Notes under the pieces: generated by a model
What the model saw: only the letters and a program-made list of their open reading frames with translations
What the model was told of the DNA's origin: nothing
Database searches by the model: none
Program-made: the position numbers and the translations under genes
Source of the DNA: Acidobacteriaceae bacterium
GTDB taxonomy: Bacteria > Acidobacteriota > Terriglobia > Terriglobales > Acidobacteriaceae
DNA: 39,459 nt
NCBI GenBank assembly: GCA_003165795.1
Contig: PMWW01000199.1
Location: 1 to 39,459 of the forward strand
Direction of reading: 5' to 3'
Part shown: piece after piece, positions 23,567 to 31,972 of the stretch
How the letters are laid out: each line of letters opens with the position of its first letter
Position numbering within the stretch: position 1 is the first letter of the stretch

Positions 23567-24286
23567 ATGAATATCGCATTGTTCGGCGGTACCTTCGATC
23601 CCATCCATCGCGGACACGTTATCGTGGCCCGCGCCGCAGCTGCCAAGTTTGGCCTCAAGCAGATTTGGTTTATCCCCGCCGACATTCCGCCCCACAAACA
23701 GAAGGCGCCGATCACGTCGTTCTATCATCGTTATGCCATGGTCTCGCTGGCGCTGGCGGGCGAGAGGGAATTTGTACCCTCGTTGCTGGAGGCGGCCGAT
23801 CCCGCGATCGACGGCGGCCAGCACAAGCCGAGCTATTCTATCGACACCGTGCGCCGGGTAAAGCAGACGCTGGGCAAGAGCGACCGCTTGTATTTTCTGA
23901 TCGGAATGGACGCTTTCCAGGACATCGCCAAATGGAACGAGGCGGACGAGCTGCTGGCGCAATGCGATTTCATCGTGGCCGCGCGACCGGGATTTTCGCT
24001 GGCCGACGTGGCGTCGTCGCTGCCCGAGAAGCTACGCCCGCCGCCGGCGGTGACAAAATTGTTCCGCAAGCAGAAGATGGAAGGGCCGCTGGTGTTGCCG
24101 GGCGTCACCCTGCACATGCTGCCGGAGACTCACGAGAACGTTTCGGCCACGCAGATCCGCGCGGCCGTAGACCGCGGCAGCGCCCTTAAGCGGCTGGTGC
24201 CCGACGCCGTCGCCGAGTATATCCATAAAGAACGTCTGTATCGCAACTCTGCAACTAGGAAGGTAGCCACTGGAAAATCGAACTGA
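23567..24286 (+). CDS. nadD: Nicotinate-nucleotide adenylyltransferase
   Basis: A 239-residue enzyme that adenylates nicotinate mononucleotide to deamido-NAD in NAD synthesis. The nucleotidyltransferase signature GGTFDPIHRGH (residues 7-17) includes the H-x-G-H motif. IWFIPADIPPHKQ near 41, FLIGMDAFQDIAKWNEAD near 109-126, and the C-terminal SATQIRAAVDRG (usually ISSTxIR) fit NadD. It begins a compact run: rsfS starts four bases after its stop and rlmH follows rsfS, an arrangement seen in many bacteria. Confidence 0.96.
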   Translation: MNIALFGGTFDPIHRGHVIVARAAAAKFGLKQIWFIPADIPPHKQKAPITSFYHRYAMVSLALAGEREFVPSLLEAADPAIDGGQHKPSYSIDTVRRVKQTLGKSDRLYFLIGMDAFQDIAKWNEADELLAQCDFIVAARPGFSLADVASSLPEKLRPPPAVTKLFRKQKMEGPLVLPGVTLHMLPETHENVSATQIRAAVDRGSALKRLVPDAVAEYIHKERLYRNSATRKVATGKSN

Positions 24287-24290
24287 TCGC

Positions 24291-24785
24291 ATGAAGAAAA
24301 ATGAGTTGAAGTCGCAGGTCGCCCGCACGGTGCGCGCTTGCGAAGAGAAGAAGGCCACTGACATCAGCGTGCTGCAACTGGACGCGCAAGCCAGCGGCTT
24401 CACCGACTACTTTGTCCTGTGCTCGGGCGGCAACCCGCGCCAGGTGCAGGCCATCGCCGACCAAGTCGACCAGCAGCTGAGCGCCATAGGCGTCGAGCCC
24501 AAGCACATCGAAGGCAAGACGCAGGCCGAGTGGGTGCTGATGGACTACGTCGATTTCGTGGTGCACATCTTCTCCGAGAGTGCCCGCAAGTTCTACGACC
24601 TGGAGCGGCTATGGAAGACTGCCACTCGCATCCAACTCGCGGACTTGGAGAAACCTGCCCGCAAACCGGCCGCGAAGAAAGCAGTTAAGCGCGCGGCGCC
24701 GGCGGCCAAGTCGTCCACTAAGTCACCGGCCAAGAAGGCGGCAAGCAAGCGCGCTCCAGCCAAGCGCCCGCGCAAGAGTTCCTGA
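24291..24785 (+). CDS. rsfS: Ribosomal silencing factor RsfS with a basic tail
   Basis: This protein binds ribosomal protein L14 and blocks joining of the subunits when nutrients are scarce. Residues 1-115 form the family domain: KKATDISVLQLDAQASGFTDYFVLCSGG, then WVLMDYVDFVVHIFSE and FYDLERLW. The last 45 residues are an unusual Lys/Ala/Pro/Ser-rich tail with repeated KKA and KRA units, resembling histone H1-like tails. RsfS normally ends near residue 115. It lies four bases after nadD and three bases before rlmH. Confidence 0.95.
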   Translation: MKKNELKSQVARTVRACEEKKATDISVLQLDAQASGFTDYFVLCSGGNPRQVQAIADQVDQQLSAIGVEPKHIEGKTQAEWVLMDYVDFVVHIFSESARKFYDLERLWKTATRIQLADLEKPARKPAAKKAVKRAAPAAKSSTKSPAKKAASKRAPAKRPRKSS

Positions 24786-24788
24786 GCC

Positions 24789-25232
24789 GTGAAACTTCAC
24801 ATCGCCTGGATTGGCCGGACCAAGAGCGCGCCCATCCAATCGTTGACGGCGGAATACCTGAAGCGGTTGTCGCGCTTCACCGCCTGCGACGCGCAGGAAT
24901 TGCTCTCGGAGAGCGCGCTGCTTAAGCTGGTAAAGAAGAGCGCTGGACGCACCCAGCCAGTGCTGGTGCTGCTGGACTCCCGTGGCCGCCAGCTCGACTC
25001 GCAAGAGATCGCTAACTTCCTTGAGTATCACCAGTCTCACGATACGCAAGAGCTGCTGTTCGCCGTAGGCCCGGCGGATGGCTGGAGCGACTCGATCCGC
25101 GCCGCAGCCAAGAGCATTCTGTCGTTTGGCAAGATCACCCTGCCGCACGAGCTGGCGCGAGTGGTGTTGCTGGAACAGCTCTATCGCGGCTTCACGATAC
25201 TGCAAGGCCATCCCTACCACGGGGGGCATTAG
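24789..25232 (+). CDS. rlmH: 23S rRNA pseudouridine-1915 N3-methyltransferase
   Basis: A 147-residue SPOUT-class methyltransferase acting on helix 69 of 23S rRNA. Landmarks are an N-terminal KLHIAWIGRTK start, LLDSRGRQLDSQEIA near residue 60, the S-adenosylmethionine knot LFAVGPADGWSD near 94, and the C-terminal LPHELARVVLLEQLYRGFTILQGHPYHGGH. The last residues fit the family exactly. The gene begins three bases after the rsfS stop. Confidence 0.97.
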   Translation: MKLHIAWIGRTKSAPIQSLTAEYLKRLSRFTACDAQELLSESALLKLVKKSAGRTQPVLVLLDSRGRQLDSQEIANFLEYHQSHDTQELLFAVGPADGWSDSIRAAAKSILSFGKITLPHELARVVLLEQLYRGFTILQGHPYHGGH

Positions 25233-25250
25233 CTTCAGGAGTTGCACCTC

Positions 25251-26105
25251 ATGAGGTTTCGCTTCGTTTATCTGTTACTCGGCCTCGCCTTCCTTCCGTC
25301 TCACATTGTGGGACAAGTGGCGAAGTCCGCCGGGTTTCCTCCGCTGGAGCAATGGAAGACTGCGGTGATCGCCGGCAACGCGGCCATGCTCAAGACTTTA
25401 TACAGCGCCGATCCCCCCGCTCGAATCGTGACCGTCGCCGGCGAGAGCAATACCGACGCCGCGGTTGCGTTCTGGACTGGCCTCAAGGCGCGTCGCATCA
25501 AGCTCGACATCATCCAGTCCGAGTCGCCGCAAGCGGGAGTCCAGCAAATCGTATTTCAGGCGGAGATTCTCTCCGCTGCGACTTCGCCGCCGCGCACGGT
25601 ATATGTCACTGAAGGTCAGCTCTGGCAGCAACAAGCGGGGCAATGGCGGCTGGCGGCAACCAAGCGCAGCGAGCCCACGCGGCTGCAACAGCCTACCTCG
25701 ACCAGTAAAGTCATCTACGCTCCCGGCCTAGATGCTCACGCTGAAATCAAAGAGGCTCTGGCGCAAGCCGCCCAGCAACACAAGCGCCTCATCGTCGTCT
25801 TCGGCGCCAACTGGTGTTACGACTGCCACGTCCTCGATCTGGCGTTTCATCGCACTGATGTTGCCGGCGTCCTGCAGCACTACTACGTTGTGGTACACAT
25901 CGACGTGGGCGAAGGCGACAAGAACCAGGACATCATGCAGCAATATCAGGTGCCGATGAAGAGGGGCATTCCCGCGCTCGCCGTGCTCGACAGCAACGGC
26001 AAACTGCTGTACAGCCAGCAGGGCGGCGAGTTCGAGAAGGCGCGCTCGCTAGCGCCGGAGGACGTGCTGGCCTTCCTCAACAAATGGAAGCCGGCCACGC
26101 CCTGA
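25251..26105 (+). CDS. Secreted protein, NTF2-like domain plus thioredoxin domain
   Basis: A 284-residue protein with a signal peptide (MRFRFVYLLLGLAFLPSHIVG). The first half (WKTAVIAGNAAMLKTLYS and then VYVTEGQLWQQQAGQWRLAAT) resembles an NTF2/SnoaL-like cup fold. The second half, from about residue 150, is a thioredoxin-like domain with GANWCYDCHVLD, giving a C-Y-D-C active site, and KRGIPALAVLDSNGKLLYSQQGG with the cis-Pro. Inference: a periplasmic thiol-disulfide protein. ATG at 25251 is chosen since AGGAG lies nine bases upstream. The TTG at 25242 touches that site. It follows rlmH after 18 bases. Confidence 0.85.
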   Translation: MRFRFVYLLLGLAFLPSHIVGQVAKSAGFPPLEQWKTAVIAGNAAMLKTLYSADPPARIVTVAGESNTDAAVAFWTGLKARRIKLDIIQSESPQAGVQQIVFQAEILSAATSPPRTVYVTEGQLWQQQAGQWRLAATKRSEPTRLQQPTSTSKVIYAPGLDAHAEIKEALAQAAQQHKRLIVVFGANWCYDCHVLDLAFHRTDVAGVLQHYYVVVHIDVGEGDKNQDIMQQYQVPMKRGIPALAVLDSNGKLLYSQQGGEFEKARSLAPEDVLAFLNKWKPATP

Positions 26106-26186
26106 GCGGATTGCCAGTGACCCAGAGGTTGCCCCCACAAAACGCCGGCGTGGGAAGCTGCAGAGCGTTGCCCTGGAGGTAGCGCT

Positions 26187-28553
26187 TCAGCGGTCCTGAT
26201 TGGCCTGCAGGGATGAAGCGTGCGCCCTGGCACGGCTGGCGTCTGCCGTGCGTCCTAGCCGCTGGTACAAGTTGGCCAGCTGCCGCCACGGCTGGGGATT
26301 GTCGGGCCTCAAATTTGCCGCTTGTTCCTGATAAGTAGTCGCCTTATCAAGCTCGCCAAGCCCAGCCCAGGCGCTCGCTCGCCCTTGCGCCATCTTGAAC
26401 TCGAATTGTCCGTTATCGGAGGGCTTCATGTTCCAGAAAGCGCTTCGGTCTGCCTTATCGAAGGCCGCCAGCGCGCTTTCTGGCTGTCCGACATCGAGGT
26501 AAAGGTCCCCCACCTTGAGCAACGACAACCAAGGCGTCATGGAGTAGCGGGCGGCGTGTTCCTCGGCGTCAATCGCCGCGGTGATCCGTCCTCGTTTAGC
26601 GTACGACTGCGCCAGTGAGTCCCAGGTGCTGTCATTGGGGTTGAGGGCGATCGCGACTAGATATTCCTGCTCCGACGCATCGAGGTGGCCGTCGGCAAAC
26701 AGCAGGTTGGCGCGCGACCAGTGCAGGAACGGGCTATCGGGGAAGATGGCAAGGCCTTTTTCGGTTGCGGCCAGCGCCTCGGCATTGCGTCCCAATGCAC
26801 CCAGAACCGAGGCAGCATTCGCCCAGGCATTGAACGCCTCTGCGCGATTGCTTCCCGGCGGTCGCACAGGCAAGGGCGCGGTGGCACAGTTCAGCGGAAA
26901 ACGCTGAATCAGCGCTTCCGTCTCCGGAGTGTGGCGCACGAATACTGCGGACACCTCGTCCAGGTAAACCAAGTTCCACAATTTACTGTTGCAAAAATCC
27001 GGGAGACGGATGAACTGAGTGCCTTGATAGCGCGCAATCGGCAGGATTACGGTGTTGATGTTGTAACGGCTTACTTCCTCTTGCCAGATCGCCGACTCCG
27101 GCGGGCTCTGCCGCAACTGGATTTCCCGCTCAATGCGTTCCAATCCGAACGGTATGCCGCGGCCATCGATATAATCGCGCCGCTGCGGACCGAGTCGCCA
27201 GCTCAGATAGCCGCCCAGGGTATAAGGGTTGAACACTTCTCCGGGAAGCTGCTCGCGTTCGATGAATTCAGCCGCTCGTTGCGGAAACCACCAGCCCAAG
27301 CCGGCGCCGAAGGTGCTTTCTTCCTGGGTGCGCAGGTAATAACGATTGGTGACCAAATCGAAGCAGCGCACCAAAGCGAGCACTACCAGTAGCCCAGCCA
27401 AAGTAGTCGCGAGAATCGAACGGGTTCTGGCCCGCCCGATCCAGGAGGCAATACCCGGCACCACTTCGGCGATAACGTATCCGCCAACCACTACGACCAC
27501 GCAGGAAAATACGCCGTCCATGCGGACGTAGCGTACCGCCGGAATCGTTGCTCCCAGCAGCAAAAGGCCTGCTCCTGGACGGTCGCGCAGCAACGCGATT
27601 CCGCCTGCGACCACGGCGAGCACCAGCAGCACATAAATCATGCCTCCGGGATCGCGCAGTGGAAGCGAATGGACGAGGTTCCAACTGAGAGGCAGGCTTT
27701 GCCACTCCCGGAACCAAGCCTGGTGGTAAGGCACGACGCGTTCTTGCCGCACCAGTGCCCGGTAAACGTCCCAACCCCAGGGATTCACCAGCGTCGCCAG
27801 CGCCGTACCCAGCAACCATGGGAATGCTCGACGAAGCCGTTCCAAGGCTGCGCGACGGCGCTCGGCGCCGAACAGCGATTCCAGCAGTTCCGTAACTACA
27901 TACATCCCGACGAGGGCCAGCCCCGCCGAGAAACCTAAATGAAGATTGACCCACGCCACCATGAGCAGTGGTAGCAACCACAGGCGGGCGTGGCCAGTTT
28001 CATAGTTCTCCCACAGCAGAGAAAGAAATGCGGCAAAGAGTACAACCGTGAACATGTCAGCCCGGGGAGCGGTGCGCCAGGCAATCAGCGGGACTGCGAC
28101 GATGGCAATGGCGGCGCTGACTGCCGAGCCTCGACGAAGCAGCAACGCCACCGAGCCACAGCACGCTGCGGCCCCAATCCAGGAAATAAGGGCAAATCCG
28201 CCAAGCAAATAAGCGGCGTAAAAAATCACGCCTGCGCCCAGCGGATAAATCCAATTGCCCTGCGCAATATAGGAGAAAGCTTCGACCGGCGGAGCGTGAT
28301 GATGCTGCAGCACCCAACGTCCGGTGGCCATTTGCCAGCCGAGATCGTAGTCCTTAATGGTTCGCAGGCCGGCCAGAAATGCGTAGATGAGCGCGGTGGC
28401 GGCAAGCACGTAAAACAGTCGCCGTTGTAGGGAAGAACGCTGAAGGCTTTCCGGCTGCGATGTGGTCGCGCCCGACAACCCGTCTACCGAATCGGCTGGC
28501 ACAACAAAGGACAAGGTCGAGGGTCGTAGGAAACGGCCGAGCGCGGAAGGCAT
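26187..28553 (-). CDS. Large polytopic membrane protein with TPR repeats
   Basis: A 788-residue protein with many hydrophobic segments in its first 420 residues (about ten to eleven), a middle extracytoplasmic domain with FNPYTLGGYLSWRLGPQRRDYIDGRG, and tetratricopeptide-like repeats from about residue 600 (AEALAATEKGLAIFPDSPFLHW and following) to the C-terminus. The layout suggests a GT-C-like or unassigned envelope protein of a type common in acidobacteria. No catalytic motif is asserted. It is convergent with the thioredoxin-like gene and alone on the minus strand. Confidence 0.85.
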   Translation of the reverse strand: MPSALGRFLRPSTLSFVVPADSVDGLSGATTSQPESLQRSSLQRRLFYVLAATALIYAFLAGLRTIKDYDLGWQMATGRWVLQHHHAPPVEAFSYIAQGNWIYPLGAGVIFYAAYLLGGFALISWIGAAACCGSVALLLRRGSAVSAAIAIVAVPLIAWRTAPRADMFTVVLFAAFLSLLWENYETGHARLWLLPLLMVAWVNLHLGFSAGLALVGMYVVTELLESLFGAERRRAALERLRRAFPWLLGTALATLVNPWGWDVYRALVRQERVVPYHQAWFREWQSLPLSWNLVHSLPLRDPGGMIYVLLVLAVVAGGIALLRDRPGAGLLLLGATIPAVRYVRMDGVFSCVVVVVGGYVIAEVVPGIASWIGRARTRSILATTLAGLLVVLALVRCFDLVTNRYYLRTQEESTFGAGLGWWFPQRAAEFIEREQLPGEVFNPYTLGGYLSWRLGPQRRDYIDGRGIPFGLERIEREIQLRQSPPESAIWQEEVSRYNINTVILPIARYQGTQFIRLPDFCNSKLWNLVYLDEVSAVFVRHTPETEALIQRFPLNCATAPLPVRPPGSNRAEAFNAWANAASVLGALGRNAEALAATEKGLAIFPDSPFLHWSRANLLFADGHLDASEQEYLVAIALNPNDSTWDSLAQSYAKRGRITAAIDAEEHAARYSMTPWLSLLKVGDLYLDVGQPESALAAFDKADRSAFWNMKPSDNGQFEFKMAQGRASAWAGLGELDKATTYQEQAANLRPDNPQPWRQLANLYQRLGRTADASRARAHASSLQANQDR

Positions 28554-28703
28554 GCAGAAAATATACTAGAACCTATGACATAAATCGTTTTGTATCAGGG
28601 CTCGGCAGGCTTGGCCTAATGTCCCGTCAGATTGACGAATCGCTTTCATTACGTAACCCTGATCCGCCTGCTTCAAGTCCAAAGCCAAACTCCACGCCCG
28701 CTC

Positions 28704-29009
28704 GACGGCTATGTGCCCGATTCGAATTTGGCGAGCCAATTGAACGGCAAGCGGCAGGCCGAAGACAGTGATCGTAGGCCGGTGCTGCATGCCGGGTTGC
28801 AGCGTATGCGGCAGACGCTGCGCACGGCGGAGGGCCGGCAGCGATATCAACGACGCAAAGAGTTGGTGGAACCGATGATCGGCAGCTTGAAGGAACACGG
28901 CGGCATGCGTGACTTCCAACGGCGTGGTCTCGCCAACGCGGCGGTGGAGTTCGTGCTGGCGGCCATCGCCTTGAACCTGAAACGTTGCTACCGGGTGCGG
29001 CAGCTCTGA
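28704..29009 (+). pseudogene. C-terminal fragment of an IS1182-like transposase
   Basis: This is the tail of a DDE transposase: DGYVPDSNLASQLNGK, then GLQRMRQTLRT, GRQRYQRRKELVEPMIGSLK (with the third catalytic Glu in VEP), and GMRDFQRRGLANAAVEFVLA, ending ALNLKRCYR. This order fits IS1182/IS5-type enzymes. The N-terminal two-thirds with the two Asp are missing, so it is inactive. No clear terminal inverted repeats or target duplication were found. The 28554-29307 gap otherwise holds repeats but no gene. Confidence 0.75.
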
Positions 29010-29147
29010 GCCCGCCGTGTAGTGAATCGGCCATCGAGTGACCTAGGGCCACCAAGGGCCAGTGTCGCAACCGTAACCCAATTTTCAAGTGGAACAAAAT
29101 CGCGCGAAAGCAGCTCCATCAGCCGCAACGCGGCGGAATGCTGTTAG

Positions 29148-29301
29148 CCGGGCCATAAGGCCCCGGTAACGCGGGAATTAGTCCGAGCCGCAGAGCGGCG
29201 ACACGGGTTGCGACCCAGTCTCTGAAGGCCGTGCCCCTTCAACGTACCGACTTAGTCAGAGCTTGCTTAGCTGAAGGCTGAAGGCTGATAGCTGACGGCT
29301 G
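29148..29301. repeat. Cluster of short hairpins and a 7-bp tandem repeat
   Basis: GGGCC-ATAA-GGCCC (29150-29163), TGAAGG-N7-CCTTCA (29223-29241), and four tandem 7-bp units of the form CTGANRG (29271-29298) sit between the transposase remnant and the end of pyrH. Similar tetraloop hairpins recur in the ribosomal cluster at 36134-36194 and at 37437, which suggests a dispersed repeat family. Confidence 0.6.
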
Positions 29302-29307
29302 TCCCGC

Positions 29308-30027
29308 TTATCCCTCGTTGACCAGCGAGCCTATGCGCTCGCCCATGACCACCCGCTGAATATTGCCACGCCGGTTCAGATTGAAGATCACGATGGGCAG
29401 GTTGTTCTCGCGGCAAAGCGCGATCGCCGTCGCATCCATCACTCGCAGCCCCAGCCGCAGCACATCCATGTAACTGATGGTCTCGAACATGGTCGCCTCT
29501 TTCACCAGCACCGGATCGGCGGTGTAAATGCCGTCGACCTTGGTGGCTTTGAGGATGGCGTCAGCCTTGATCTCCATGGCGCGCAGCGAAGCGGCCGTGT
29601 CGGTGGAGAAATACGGATTGCCGGTACCGCCGGCAAACACCACCACCCGGCCTTTCTCCAAATGGCGGATGGCGCGGCGGCGGATGAACGGCTCGGCCAC
29701 CTGGTTCATCTCGATGGCGCTCATCACCCGGGTGAAAACGTTTTGCTTCTCCAGTGCATCCTGCAGCGCTAGCGCGTTAATCACCGTGGCCAACATGCCC
29801 ATGTGATCGGCGGAGACGCGGTCCATCAGCTTGGCTTGCTCGGCGACGCCGCGGAAGAAGTTGCCGCCGCCGACTACGATTGCGATCTCGATTCCCAGGC
29901 GATGTACCTCGCCAATTTCGGCGGCGATCTCGTGCACACGTTGGTTGTCGACGCCAAACCCTTGTCCTGCGGCCAGTGCCTCGCCGGAAATTTTTAGCAG
30001 GATGCGTTTGTAAACCGGAGTGCTCAT
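29308..30027 (-). CDS. pyrH: Uridylate kinase
   Basis: A 239-residue enzyme that phosphorylates UMP to UDP. Motifs: [11 protein letters not shown] near residue 7, [13 protein letters not shown] near 50, DHMGMLAT near 73, [18 protein letters not shown] near 133, and [12 protein letters not shown] near 164. All are standard for bacterial UMP kinases. The ATG at 30027 is preferred. The longer frame to 30198 adds a leader unlike the family and runs under recQ. In most bacteria pyrH follows tsf directly, but here recQ and the RT-protease gene, both on the plus strand, separate them. frr, the usual next gene, is absent downstream. Confidence 0.96.
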   Translation of the reverse strand: MSTPVYKRILLKISGEALAAGQGFGVDNQRVHEIAAEIGEVHRLGIEIAIVVGGGNFFRGVAEQAKLMDRVSADHMGMLATVINALALQDALEKQNVFTRVMSAIEMNQVAEPFIRRRAIRHLEKGRVVVFAGGTGNPYFSTDTAASLRAMEIKADAILKATKVDGIYTADPVLVKEATMFETISYMDVLRLGLRVMDATAIALCRENNLPIVIFNLNRRGNIQRVVMGERIGSLVNEG

Positions 30028-30187
30028 GCTTGGCAGATACCTAACTGGGGATTGCCCATTCAGTTTAGCAGGCTCTTCGTCAAGAATAGGCAGATTGCAG
30101 CAGTGGAGAGTCTTCAGGATAAGCCCTTTGTAGATTGCCGGACTTTCATCCCAGCCGACTACGATACAGTAGATTCGAGACCCAATC

Positions 30188-31732
30188 ATGGACAGCATCG
30201 ACGATCTCCTGCAACGGGTCTTCCAGCTTGCGCAGTTTCGTCCTCATCAGCGGGAGATTATCCAGGATGTCGTCGCAGGCAACGATGTCGTATGCGTAAT
30301 GCCGACGGGCGCGGGCAAGAGCCTGTGCTTCCAACTTCCAGCGTTGATGCTGCAAGGCCTTACCGTCGTAGTCTCTCCTTTAATCTCGCTGATGGCAGAT
30401 CAGGTGAAACAACTGCAGCGGCTGAATGTTCCCGTTCTATTCATGAATAGCTCGCAGAGCCAGGAGGAGCAGCGCGAAGTTTTTTCCGAACTGAAACAAG
30501 GTTTTTCGGGACTGCTCTACGTGGCGCCCGAGCGATTCCCGACACCATCGTTCCAGCGCATACTCCCAGAGCTGAAGACACGACTTTTTGTCGTGGACGA
30601 AGCCCATTGTTTGAGTTTTTGGGGACATGATTTCCGTCCGGAATATATGCGCCTGGCCGAGGTGCGCGAGCGACTGGGATCGCCGGTCACCATGGCGTTG
30701 ACTGCGACGGCCACCCCGCAAGTCCGTGACGACATAGTAAGAATGCTCAAGCTGCGCAGTCCCAAGCTACATGTGACTGGCTTCGATCGTCCCAACCTCA
30801 CCTACGCCTGCCGCCGCATGGATACGGAGGCCCAAAAGGATGCGGCGCTGCTGAACGGTCTTTCCCGGCAATTGGGCAGCGGCATCGTCTACTGTTCGAC
30901 TCGCCGGATGGTCGAACAACTGGCGGCACTGTTCGCAGAGCGCTTTCCTACTCGCACGGTGCGCGCGTATCACGCCGGCATGAACGCTGACGCTCGCAAG
31001 CAGAGCCAGGAAGACTTCATGGCGAACGCCGGCGCGGTGGTGGTGGCGACCAATGCGTTTGGCATGGGGATCAATAAGACTGACATACGCTTTGTGGTGC
31101 ATTACAACATTCCCGCCAGCCTGGAGGCGTACTACCAGGAGGCTGGCCGCGCAGGTCGTGACGGTCGCTCTGCGCAGTGCATTTTGTACTGCAGTCCGCG
31201 TGATCGCTTTACCCAGGAGTACTTCATCGACAAAATTGGCGAGAACAACTCCGTGCTTTCGCCCGAGCAAATTACAACTCTGCAAGCCTATGCCCGGCAG
31301 AAGCTGGATCAGGTATTTCAGTATGCCTATCGATCGCGCTGCCGTCGCCGCGCGATTCTCGACTATTTTGGCGACAGCACTCCGGTTGCGCAATGCGCCT
31401 GTGATGTTTGCCGCGGAGACGTTCGCTCTCCCCCGGCCGGGGTCACTGTGGCGACACGGCGTGTTGCCAAGCCGAAGCCTAAGCGGACCCTTTCAGATGA
31501 CGACCATCTTGATCCGGCCGCCGAGCTACGATTCGAGCGCTTGCGGAAAGTGCGAGCAGAATTGGCGGCGGAAAATAAGTGGCCAGCTTTCTGTATCGCG
31601 CATGATTCGGTCTTGCGCGAAGTGGCACGGGTCGCGCCGAAATCGCTGGATGCGCTGTCGGAAATAAGCGGAATAGGCGCGAAGAAGCTGAAGAAGTTTG
31701 GAAACGCTCTTCTCAAGGCAGTCCGGGATTAG
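30188..31732 (+). CDS. recQ: RecQ-type ATP-dependent DNA helicase without winged helix
   Basis: A 514-residue 3'-5' helicase. Motif 0 ([10 protein letters not shown]) precedes Walker A MPTGAGKS (38-45), then [17 protein letters not shown] (137-153, where most RecQ have SQWGHDF), [49 protein letters not shown], and [11 protein letters not shown] zinc knuckle with C-R...CACDVC follows near residue 380-420. After a short Lys/Pro-rich linker comes an HRDC domain ([31 protein letters not shown]). The winged-helix RQC domain of longer RecQ proteins appears to be missing. It is 240 bases upstream of the RT-protease gene, same strand. Confidence 0.93.
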   Translation: MDSIDDLLQRVFQLAQFRPHQREIIQDVVAGNDVVCVMPTGAGKSLCFQLPALMLQGLTVVVSPLISLMADQVKQLQRLNVPVLFMNSSQSQEEQREVFSELKQGFSGLLYVAPERFPTPSFQRILPELKTRLFVVDEAHCLSFWGHDFRPEYMRLAEVRERLGSPVTMALTATATPQVRDDIVRMLKLRSPKLHVTGFDRPNLTYACRRMDTEAQKDAALLNGLSRQLGSGIVYCSTRRMVEQLAALFAERFPTRTVRAYHAGMNADARKQSQEDFMANAGAVVVATNAFGMGINKTDIRFVVHYNIPASLEAYYQEAGRAGRDGRSAQCILYCSPRDRFTQEYFIDKIGENNSVLSPEQITTLQAYARQKLDQVFQYAYRSRCRRRAILDYFGDSTPVAQCACDVCRGDVRSPPAGVTVATRRVAKPKPKRTLSDDDHLDPAAELRFERLRKVRAELAAENKWPAFCIAHDSVLREVARVAPKSLDALSEISGIGAKKLKKFGNALLKAVRD

Positions 31733-31972
31733 TGTGGCGCGTTGCTCTGCCGTCCGGGCTCCTTCGAGCTTCAGGAACTATGTTGTAAACACATCGCGAG
31801 GGTGTATTGGCAAACAATGACGTGCGCATTATCACAAGTGGATTGACTTGCCATATATGATGTAGTCGGCTGCATTGGCTTGCGCCGATTGGCACTGGTT
31901 GTTTATCGTGCAACCGTATTGACAATGTGTGCAGAAACGACCGCGCGCGACTCATAAGGTTGGCGTCTGGTC
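31733..31972 (+). ncRNA. Candidate retron msr-msd RNA region
   Basis: The 240-base leader between recQ and the RT-protease has no reading frame and is unlike the flanking GC-rich coding sequence. It holds stacked stem-loops: AATG-CATT with a CG extension (31816-31830), CAAGT-N6-ACTTG (31835-31850), TCGGC...GCA-N6-TGC...GCCGA (31866-31888, eight pairs with one bulge), and GGTTG-N9-CAACC (31897-31915). Known: retron RTs are preceded by an msr-msd RNA. A long a1/a2 repeat was not found (best six pairs: ACACAT at 31790-31795 with ATGTGT at 31925-31930), so the exact RNA ends are unknown. Confidence 0.4.

Noticed and set aside
31919-31942. TTGACA as a -35 box in front of the RT gene
   Set aside because: No -10 element at 16-18 bases downstream.
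31733-31960. A long a1/a2 repeat for the retron RNA
   Set aside because: The best pairing by eye is six bases (ACACAT with ATGTGT), too short to define the RNA ends.
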